A stretch of DNA of 41,845 nt from HGW-17 sp964516435 (GTDB lineage Bacteria; Myxococcota_A; Polyangia; HGW-17). The translations under genes and the position numbers were made by a program. The notes below the pieces were generated by a model. That model saw only the letters and a program-made list of their open reading frames with translations. It was not told the DNA's origin and searched no databases. Shown piece after piece: positions 25,308 to 31,712 of the stretch. The stretch lies in the NCBI GenBank assembly GCA_964516435.1, contig CAZEZP010000013.1:1-41845 (forward strand), in the 5' to 3' direction. Position 1 is the first letter of the stretch; every line of letters begins with the position of its first letter.

Positions 25308-26240
25308 TCAAATCCGATCCAGGCTCAGCCCTTCCAGATACTGTCCATACGGGTTGCCGCGGAACGCCTGGGCGCGGGCGAGCAGTTCCCCGTCGGAGAG
25401 CCAGCCGTTGCGCCAGGCGATTTCCTCCAGGCAGGCGATCTTGTAGCCCTGCCGCTTCTCGATGGTGGCCACGAACGCCGAGGCATCCAGCAGGGATTCG
25501 AACGTGCCCGTGTCCAGCCAGGCGAATCCGCGGCCCAGCATCTCGACGTAGAGGCGCTTTTGCCGCAGGTACTCCTGGTTGACCGAGGTGATTTCCAGTT
25601 CGCCCCGGGCCGAGGGCTTCACCGCGCGGGCCACGTCCACCACGTCGGCGTCGTAGAAGTACAGGCCCGTGACGGCCACGTTCGAGCGCGGGCGGGCCGG
25701 CTTCTCCTCGATGGAGAGCGCGCGCCCGGTCTCGTCGAAGTCCACCACGCCGTAGCGCTCGGGATCCTTGACCGCGTAGCCGAACACGGTGGCGCCGGGG
25801 CGTTCGGCCGCGACCCGCAGGCGCGGGGAGAAGCCCTGCCCGTAGAAGATGTTGTCGCCGAGGATCAGGCACACGCGCTGGTTCCCGATGAAGTCCTCGC
25901 CGATGAGGAACGCCTGCGCGATGCCCTCGGGGCGCGGCTGGGCCGCGTAGGAGAAGGACACGCCGAAGGCCGATCCGTCGCCTAAAAGGCGCTGGAAGGC
26001 CGCCTGGTCCTCGGGCGTGGTGATGATCAGGATTTCCCGGATGCCCGCGAGCATGAGCACCGAGATGGGGTAGTACACCATCGGCTTGTCGTAGACGGGC
26101 AGCAGTTGCTTGGAGACGCCGCGCGTGATCGGATGCAGCCGGGTGCCGGACCCCCCGGCGAGCACGATGCCGCGCACGCCGGCGGCGCCCTTGGGCGGCG
26201 TGTACAGTTCCTCGGGAAAGTCGCGGTGTACCGTGTTCAT
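25308..26240 (-). CDS. rfbA: Glucose-1-phosphate thymidylyltransferase
   Basis: A 310-residue nucleotidyltransferase that makes dTDP-glucose from dTTP and glucose-1-phosphate. GIVLAGGSGTRLHPIT (about 24-39), SKQLLPVYDKPMVYYPISVL (about 42-61), CLILGDNIFYGQG (about 128-140) and GTFESLLDAS (about 247-256) are RmlA signatures. The N-terminus has about 20 residues more than usual before the Gly loop; I keep the ATG at 26240 because it overlaps the rfbB stop by ATGA. A later alternative start inside cannot be excluded. It supplies the precursor for both deoxysugar branches in the window. Confidence 0.96.
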   Translation of the reverse strand: MNTVHRDFPEELYTPPKGAAGVRGIVLAGGSGTRLHPITRGVSKQLLPVYDKPMVYYPISVLMLAGIREILIITTPEDQAAFQRLLGDGSAFGVSFSYAAQPRPEGIAQAFLIGEDFIGNQRVCLILGDNIFYGQGFSPRLRVAAERPGATVFGYAVKDPERYGVVDFDETGRALSIEEKPARPRSNVAVTGLYFYDADVVDVARAVKPSARGELEITSVNQEYLRQKRLYVEMLGRGFAWLDTGTFESLLDASAFVATIEKRQGYKIACLEEIAWRNGWLSDGELLARAQAFRGNPYGQYLEGLSLDRI

Positions 26241-27301
26241 GGCAGCACTCCCAGGCGTTCGCGGCGGTAGGCGCCGCTTTGCACGCGTTCGCACCACGTG
26301 CGGTTGGACAGGTACCAGGCCACCGTGCGGCGCAGGCCCTCTTCGAACGTGACCGCGGGCGCCCAGCCCAGTTCCGCGCGGATGCGCGAGGCGTCGATGG
26401 CGTAGCGCCGGTCGTGGCCCGGGCGGTCGGCCACGTGGGTGACGAGGTCGGCATAGCGGGCGACCCCGTGCGGCTTTTCCGGCGCCATCTCCTCGAGCAG
26501 GGCACACAGGGCGTGGACCACCTCGATGTTGCGCTTCTCGGCGTTGCCCCCGACGTTGTAGGTGCGCCCGGGGACGCCTCTTTCGAGCACGGTGCACAGC
26601 GCGCGCACGTGGTCCTCCACGAAGAGCCAGTCGCGGATCTGGTCGCCGCGCCCGTAGACGGGGAGCGGCTTTCCCTCGAGCGCGTTGAGGATCATCAGCG
26701 GGATGAGCTTTTCGGGGAACTGGAAGGGGCCGTAGTTGTTGGAGCAGTTGGTCACGAGCACCGGCAGGCCGTAGGTGCGCATCCATGCACGCGCCAGATG
26801 GTCCGCGGCCGCCTTGGATGCGGAATAGGGCGAGGATGGCGCATACGGCGTGGTCTCGGAGAAGGGGGGATCGCCGGGCCCCAGATCGCCGTAGACCTCG
26901 TCGGTGGAGACGTGCAGGAACCGGAAGGCATCGCGCCTTTCCGCCGGCAGGGCGCGCCAGTGGTCGCGCGCGGCCTCGAGCAGGGTGAACGTGCCGGTGA
27001 CGTTGGTCTGGATGAAGGCGGCCGGTCCGTCGATGGAGCGGTCCACGTGGCTTTCGGCGGCCAGGTGCATCACGGCGTCGGGGGCATGGCGGGCGAACAC
27101 GTCGCGCACCGCGGGCGCATCGCAGATGTCGATTCGTTCGAAATGGTGGCGCTCGTGCCCGAGGCAGCCGGGCAGGGAATCGAGATTGCCCGCGTAGGTG
27201 AGTTTGTCCACGTTGATGACCGTGTGGGGGGTGTTGGCGATCAGGTGGCGCACCAGCGCCGAGCCGATGAATCCGGCGCCGCCCGTGACGAGTATCTTCA
27301 T
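26237..27301 (-). CDS. rfbB: dTDP-glucose 4,6-dehydratase
   Basis: A 354-residue extended SDR, producing dTDP-4-keto-6-deoxyglucose. MKILVTGGAGFIGSALVRHL is the NAD loop, DKLTYAGNLDSL (about 36-47) the signature beta-strand, HLAAESHVDRSIDGP (about 80-94) and STDEVYGDL (about 132-140) supply the active-site Thr-Asp-Glu, and YSASKAAADH (about 158-167) the Tyr-x3-Lys. GGAGGAA precedes the ATG. First gene of the minus-strand operon, with a promoter predicted at 27359-27386; rfbA follows with ATGA overlap. Its product is used by RfbC/RfbD and by the ketoisomerase/aminotransferase pair. Confidence 0.97.
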   Translation of the reverse strand: MKILVTGGAGFIGSALVRHLIANTPHTVINVDKLTYAGNLDSLPGCLGHERHHFERIDICDAPAVRDVFARHAPDAVMHLAAESHVDRSIDGPAAFIQTNVTGTFTLLEAARDHWRALPAERRDAFRFLHVSTDEVYGDLGPGDPPFSETTPYAPSSPYSASKAAADHLARAWMRTYGLPVLVTNCSNNYGPFQFPEKLIPLMILNALEGKPLPVYGRGDQIRDWLFVEDHVRALCTVLERGVPGRTYNVGGNAEKRNIEVVHALCALLEEMAPEKPHGVARYADLVTHVADRPGHDRRYAIDASRIRAELGWAPAVTFEEGLRRTVAWYLSNRTWCERVQSGAYRRERLGVLP

Positions 27302-27358
27302 GCCTGTGTTCCTCCGGTCATGCGTCGTGTTTTCTGCCGGCCCTGCGCCGGCCGGGCC

Positions 27359-27386
27359 ATCATGGCACGCAGGACACGCCTGTCAA
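27359..27386 (-). promoter_or_regulatory. Predicted sigma70 promoter of the rfbBA-ATP-grasp operon
   Basis: A perfect TTGACA (27381-27386) on the minus strand is followed after 16 bp by CATGAT (27359-27364; 4 of 6 positions). Transcription would start about 50 nt upstream of the rfbB ATG. No other promoter is evident inside the eight-gene operon, whose genes overlap or are 30 bp apart at most. Confidence 0.5.
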
Positions 27387-27509
27387 GGCAAAGTTGCGTC
27401 GGGCGCGGTGCTGTGGAAGGCGGCCTGGTGCGCTCAGGCGCGGTAAGCCAGCGCTATATTCACCTTCAGCGTGGCAGAGGTGGACTCACGGTGCCAACTC
27501 TACCCGAAT

Positions 27510-27584
27510 CGTCATGGAATGAATCGCGTCGAACCTGACGCCGGAGCACGCCGGAACGTCATAAGATGAATCGCATCGAACCTG
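27510..27584. repeat. Imperfect direct repeats, 47-bp period
   Basis: Two copies of a unit containing CGTCAT, ATGAATCGC and TCGAACCTG lie at 27510-27537 and 27557-27584 with a few substitutions. A third, shorter relative (GACGCCGGA-TCGTCA) follows at about 27698. They look like a decayed repeat family or remains of a tandem array. Confidence 0.6.
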
Positions 27585-27708
27585 GTGTGCCAGGCTACAA
27601 ATATGCGAAGGTAGGGCATGTCAGGGGAGTAGACGTTCGGGGTTCGGGGAAGTGCGCCGGAGGGGTGGCGGCGCCAGCTCTTGAGGCGGCAAACATGACG
27701 CCGGATCG

Positions 27709-29745
27709 TCACTGGATAGATTCCACGCGGTTGCGGCCGCCGGTCTTGGCGCGGTACAGGGCATGATCGGCGCGGATGATGGCGGAATCGATGGTATCGC
27801 CGTCCCTGGGCGAGAAGAGGGCGACGCCGAAGGATGCCGTGATGCGCAGATTCTTGCCTTCGCCCGCCGGGATCTCGGTTCCTTCCACGGTCTTCCGGGC
27901 GCGTTCGGCCACCGAGAGTGCCGCCTCCAGATCGGTCTCCGGCAGGGCGATGATGAATTCCTCCCCGCCGTGGCGCCCCACGAAATCGTATTTGCGGCAG
28001 TTCTTCTCCAGGCACTGCGCGAATACCTTGAGCACCTCGTCGCCGACGTCGTGCCCGTAGGTGTCGTTGACCTTCTTGAAATGGTCGATGTCCGTGAGGA
28101 TGAGGCCGATGGTCTTCTTCTCCTTGTCGCGCAGGGTGCGGGCCATTTCTTCTTCAAGTTTTTCGATGAAGGCCCTGCGGTTTTTCAGGCCCGTGAGGAA
28201 ATCCGTGCGGGCCATGTATTCGGCCTGCGCGCGCGCCTGCTCCGCCTCCAGTTTGGCCCGAGCGAGCATTTCCTCCATGAGTTTGCGGTCGGTGATGTCC
28301 TGGATCATGCCGATGGCGTACATGGGCTTGCCCTGGTCGTCCTTGACCATGGAGGCCGACAGGATGCCGTAGACCATGTTGCCGCGCTGGCTGCGGAAGC
28401 GCTTCTCCACGTGATACTCGCTCAGTTCACCCGCCAGGAGCTTGGCCTTCGGCAGGACGTCGTTGTCCACGTCTTCGGGATGGGTGATGTCCCGCAGTTC
28501 GGTACCCACGATTTCCTTTTCGGTGACGCCGAGCATCTCGCAGAACGAGCGGTTCACCTTCACGAGCTTGCCGTCGAGGTCCGAGAGCGCAATGCCGGCC
28601 GCGGCGCTTTCGAAGGCGCAGCGAAAGCGCTCCTCGGACTCGCGCAGGGCGCGCTCCATCTGGCGCCGCCAGGCGATGTCCTGCGCGTGCACAGCGATCT
28701 TGGCCAACTTTCCGTTTTCATCCAGCACCGGGTAGGCCGTATAGGAGAGCAACTTGTCGCCGCTCTCCCGCTCCAGGTGCTCGACCTTGCGGCTCGCCTC
28801 CACGGTCTGGCGCAGTTTCTGGAACACGGCGAACTCGTCGCCCCGGAAATCGTCGACGTGCTTGTTGATGAGATCCACCGGCAGTTCGCCCACCTGCTCG
28901 CACAGCGCCTTGTTCACGCCCCGGATGCGCCCGTCGGCCTCCATGAGCAGGATGCTTTCGGTGGGCGCGTCGATGATCACGCGCAGGGTTTCCTCGGAGG
29001 CCGCCAGTTCGCGCTTCTGCCGCTCCAGTTCCTCGTAGGCGCGCTCCAGTTGGTCGTGAGCCTTGAGCCGGCGCGCCTCGGCCCGCCCCACGAGGAAGAT
29101 GGCCAGCACGCCGGCCCCGATGCCGGCCAGCGTGATCAGCAGGATCATGCCCGCGAAGAACCGCGCGCGGGTGGCCACGGCGGCCAGCACGGTGCTCATC
29201 TCGTGGTCGGCGCCCAGCAGTCCCACGATGGCGCCGGAGGAATCCCGGATGGGCACATACACGCTCATCAGTTCGCCCCAGCGCGGACTGCTCGATTCCT
29301 GCGTCGCAGGGCCGTTCGTCGCCATCACCAGGTTCCACCCCTCTTCTTCGGTTTCGTCCCCGAAACTTCCCAGCGGGCTGAAACCGTCGGCATCCGGTGG
29401 CAGCCCGTCCACGACGTAGATGATTTTCCCGGAGGCGTCCCGGGCGGTCGTATAGAGATACTTGAATCCCAGTCTTTCCCGCACGATGGAGAGGTAGGCC
29501 TGCAGTTGCCGGTAGTAGGGATCCTGCGGATTCTTCTCGCGCACGAGGCGCGAAAAGCCTTCCACGTCCAGGGTGGGCAGGATGGCTTCCAGCGCGTAGC
29601 GCGTGCGCAGGCCGATGTCGCGCCGGACCCGGGCGTTCACGTCCCGGAACACCAGGATGAACAGCACGATGTTGGACGTGAGCGTCACCACCAGCAGCAT
29701 GCCCGCCACCAGCGTCGTGAGCATGCGTTTCTTGTGTGCGGTCAT
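27709..29745 (-). CDS. Membrane-bound diguanylate cyclase with two PAS domains
   Basis: A 678-residue sensor enzyme making cyclic di-GMP from two GTP. Order: helix 1 (about 10-33), a periplasmic sensor region (about 35-200) with KYLYTTARDASGKI and YVPIRDSSGAIVGLLGADH resembling a dCache fold, helix 2 (about 204-228), a short coiled coil, PAS1 (about 250-360), PAS2 with PAC (about 385-505) and GGDEF (about 525-678). The active site is GGEEF (593-597), an active variant. RKYD at 584-587, five residues before it, is the RxxD inhibitory I-site. The ATG at 29745 has AGGAGG upstream and a promoter is predicted at 29776-29804. It lies next to the polysaccharide locus; cyclic di-GMP often controls such loci, but a direct link is inference. 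Confidence 0.94.
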   Translation of the reverse strand: MTAHKKRMLTTLVAGMLLVVTLTSNIVLFILVFRDVNARVRRDIGLRTRYALEAILPTLDVEGFSRLVREKNPQDPYYRQLQAYLSIVRERLGFKYLYTTARDASGKIIYVVDGLPPDADGFSPLGSFGDETEEEGWNLVMATNGPATQESSSPRWGELMSVYVPIRDSSGAIVGLLGADHEMSTVLAAVATRARFFAGMILLITLAGIGAGVLAIFLVGRAEARRLKAHDQLERAYEELERQKRELAASEETLRVIIDAPTESILLMEADGRIRGVNKALCEQVGELPVDLINKHVDDFRGDEFAVFQKLRQTVEASRKVEHLERESGDKLLSYTAYPVLDENGKLAKIAVHAQDIAWRRQMERALRESEERFRCAFESAAAGIALSDLDGKLVKVNRSFCEMLGVTEKEIVGTELRDITHPEDVDNDVLPKAKLLAGELSEYHVEKRFRSQRGNMVYGILSASMVKDDQGKPMYAIGMIQDITDRKLMEEMLARAKLEAEQARAQAEYMARTDFLTGLKNRRAFIEKLEEEMARTLRDKEKKTIGLILTDIDHFKKVNDTYGHDVGDEVLKVFAQCLEKNCRKYDFVGRHGGEEFIIALPETDLEAALSVAERARKTVEGTEIPAGEGKNLRITASFGVALFSPRDGDTIDSAIIRADHALYRAKTGGRNRVESIQ

Positions 29746-29775
29746 GGAAAGTCGCCTCCTGGAATGCAAAGATGC

Positions 29776-29804
29776 ATTTTCTGCCAGTCTTTGGCTCGAG
29801 TCAA
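29776..29804 (-). promoter_or_regulatory. Predicted promoter of the diguanylate cyclase
   Basis: TTGACT (29799-29804) and GAAAAT (29776-29781) on the minus strand, 17 bp apart, match the consensus at 5 and 4 of 6 positions. The leader would be about 25 nt. It lies in the divergent region shared with the Cys-rich lipoprotein gene. Confidence 0.5.
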
Positions 29805-29930
29805 CGGCGCATTTGAACGCGGATACCAAAAATTCCTTGTATTTCCAGGGAATTTTTCTCTGGGTATCCGGAATCCGGCATTGTTTCCTCCACTGTCATC
29901 GGCTAGGGTAACGAAAGGGAGGATGAAATC

Positions 29931-31508
29931 ATGCGTTCTCCAAGATTTCCCGATTTCCGGCTGCGTCCCTGGTTTCTTCTTCTGTTGGGCTTTTCCCTTG
30001 CGGCCTGCACGTTCGACACGTCGGGGCTCCGGGGGACGCAGCCGGCCCCCGTGTGCGGCAACGGGGTGCGGGAGCCGGGAGAAACCTGTGACGGCGCGGA
30101 CCTGGGAAATGCGGCCTGTACGGATCTGGGATTTTCGGGGGGAACGCTTTTGTGCGCGCAGGCATGCGGCGCATACGACACGTCCGGGTGCACGGATGAA
30201 GAGCCCGCGGTTTGCGGCGATGGCGTGCGGGAAGGCGCGGAGGAATGCGACGGCGAGGATCTGGGAGGGCGCTCCTGCGAGGACTTCGGGTTCCCGGGTG
30301 GAATCCTTTCCTGCGGCTCCGGCTGCCGACTGGACACCTCCGCCTGCGGGGGAAGTTGCGGGGACGGCATCCTCCAGGAGCCGGAAGCCTGCGACGGTGC
30401 GGAACTCGATGGCATGACCTGCATGGATTTTGGATTCTACGCGGGCGATCTGGCCTGCACGTCCGACTGCCGGGATTTCGACACGTCCGGCTGCAGTGGT
30501 TTCTGCGGTAACAGTGTGATCGAGAGCGCGGAAACCTGCGACGGTACGGCGTTCGACGGCAAGACCTGCCTGGATTTCGGATTCTACGTGGGAGATCTGG
30601 CGTGTGCTTCCGACTGCCGGGATTTCGACACGTCCGGCTGCAGCGGTTTCTGCGGGGACGGCATTCTCCAGGGAACCCACGAAGCCTGCGATGGTCCGGA
30701 CATCGGGGGGGCGAGTTGCGCGGACCTGGGCTGCCGGGGCGCGGGAACCCCCGGCTGCGCCGCGAACTGCCTGGATTTCGATCGCGCCGGCTGCTTTGCC
30801 GGCCACGACGAGGACGGCGACAACGTGGATGACAACTGTGACAACTGCCCCACATGGAACGGATCCCTGGCCGATGCCGACGGGGATGGTGTGGGCGATT
30901 CGTGCGAAAGCACGCTTTTCGATTTCTCGGAAATTGCCGTTTTCGACGCCTTCGTTTCGGCTCCCGCCGGTTTTTCTGCATACGGCGGCACATGGACGCC
31001 GAACACCGACGTGGTGAATGGTACGGCGCCCGGAAGCGGCATCGGCGCCAACTACCTGCAGGCCACGCCCCTGACAGCGCCGTTCGCGGTGGAAACCGTG
31101 TTCACGTATCCGGCCAATGGGTCTGCCAACGCCAATTATGCGGGGGTGACGGTAGGCGCCCGTGTCAGCAGCGGAAGTCTCGTATCGTTTTATGCCTGCG
31201 TATACGAACGAGACGCCAAGAAAGTGCAGATCTGGAAGTACGATAACGGCTACACCCGCGCCGCCGAATCCGGCGCCATCGCCACCAATGCCGCCAATGG
31301 CGACTGGCGCCGGGTGCGCGCGGTCGTGGCGCCCAATGCGCAAGGTCTTTTCACGCTGACTTGCGAGTATTTCGATGCCCGCGACAAGTCGGGGTCGGCC
31401 GCGTATACGCCCGCGCTTTCGGACGGCTCGAATCCGTTTCTGGGGTTGGCCGGCCTGCGCCTGTACAACGAGGATGCCACGTTCCGGGCGTATGTGCGCT
31501 ATGAATGA
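29931..31508 (+). CDS. Lipoprotein with five myxococcal Cys-rich repeats and a LamG-like C-terminal domain
   Basis: A 525-residue predicted outer-surface lipoprotein. The signal peptide ends FSLAAC (lipid-modified Cys26). Residues about 42-285 contain five repeats of about 45-50 residues with six Cys each, pattern CGxGxxE...CDG..C.D.GF..G.L.C...C...DTSGC, the Myxococcus cysteine-rich repeat (DUF4215-like). A thrombospondin-type-3 stretch (DEDGDNVDDNCDNCP, DADGDGVGDSC) follows, likely binding Ca2+. The last ~220 residues are beta-rich (NYLQATPLTAPFAVETVF, NYAGVTVGARVSSG) like LamG/laminin-type jelly rolls. GGGAGG is upstream of the ATG. Divergent from the cyclase. It is probably an adhesin or surface binding protein; the ligand is unknown. 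Confidence 0.85.
   Translation: MRSPRFPDFRLRPWFLLLLGFSLAACTFDTSGLRGTQPAPVCGNGVREPGETCDGADLGNAACTDLGFSGGTLLCAQACGAYDTSGCTDEEPAVCGDGVREGAEECDGEDLGGRSCEDFGFPGGILSCGSGCRLDTSACGGSCGDGILQEPEACDGAELDGMTCMDFGFYAGDLACTSDCRDFDTSGCSGFCGNSVIESAETCDGTAFDGKTCLDFGFYVGDLACASDCRDFDTSGCSGFCGDGILQGTHEACDGPDIGGASCADLGCRGAGTPGCAANCLDFDRAGCFAGHDEDGDNVDDNCDNCPTWNGSLADADGDGVGDSCESTLFDFSEIAVFDAFVSAPAGFSAYGGTWTPNTDVVNGTAPGSGIGANYLQATPLTAPFAVETVFTYPANGSANANYAGVTVGARVSSGSLVSFYACVYERDAKKVQIWKYDNGYTRAAESGAIATNAANGDWRRVRAVVAPNAQGLFTLTCEYFDARDKSGSAAYTPALSDGSNPFLGLAGLRLYNEDATFRAYVRYE
30315..30653 (+). repeat. 147-bp tandem coding repeat in the Cys-rich lipoprotein
   Basis: Repeats 3 and 4 are highly similar: the segment TCCGACTGCCGGGATTTCG begins at 30462 and again at 30609, 147 bp (49 codons) apart, and identity continues for about 35 bp. 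Neighbouring repeats are more diverged. This points to recent duplication or conversion between these two units. Confidence 0.8.
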
Positions 31509-31712
31509 GCGCCTGCGCCTGTGAATCCCCTGTCTGCAGCATTCCGGAAGGGGCCTTCATCGCTTTGGCGGTTTTCCGGATTTCGATTCAATTGGAAACG
31601 TTTCCTGCATCGCAATCTGAAATTGCAATATCGTGTTGTAATTTTCTTGTAGTTTTAAGGAGTTAGTCGGCACAGGAGCGCGGGGAAACCGGGCTCAGGC
31701 TGGCGGGAGGCA
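31509..31712. other. Convergent intergenic region, AT-rich, with palindromes
   Basis: 204 bp between two converging genes. It holds the perfect 12-bp palindrome GGAAACGTTTCC (31594-31605), a GCAAT-CTGAA-ATTGC hairpin (31612-31626), and CCGGAA / TTCCGG sequences. The GC content drops strongly from 31580 to 31660. It should contain the terminators of both genes, but no stem followed by a long T-run is clear on either strand. I see no small ORF with a ribosome site. Confidence 0.55.

Larger units (their letters stand above)
27302..27708. other. 407-bp intergenic region with degenerate repeats
   Basis: No convincing gene. The part next to rfbB holds its predicted promoter (27359-27386). The centre holds two imperfect direct copies 47 bp apart (27510-27537 and 27557-27584) and a third fragment near 27696-27711. 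CCTGG-TGTG-CCAGG (27581-27594) and TGACG-CCGGAT-CGTCA (27697-27712, the last bases reaching into the cyclase gene) are small hairpins; the latter lies at the 3' end of the diguanylate cyclase gene and could act in its termination. The rest shows nothing I can name. Confidence 0.6.

Noticed and set aside
27763..30417. 884-codon open frame on the plus strand
   Set aside because: Antisense to the diguanylate cyclase and then out of frame with the Cys-rich lipoprotein; composition is His/Gly/Arg-rich without domains. A product of high GC.
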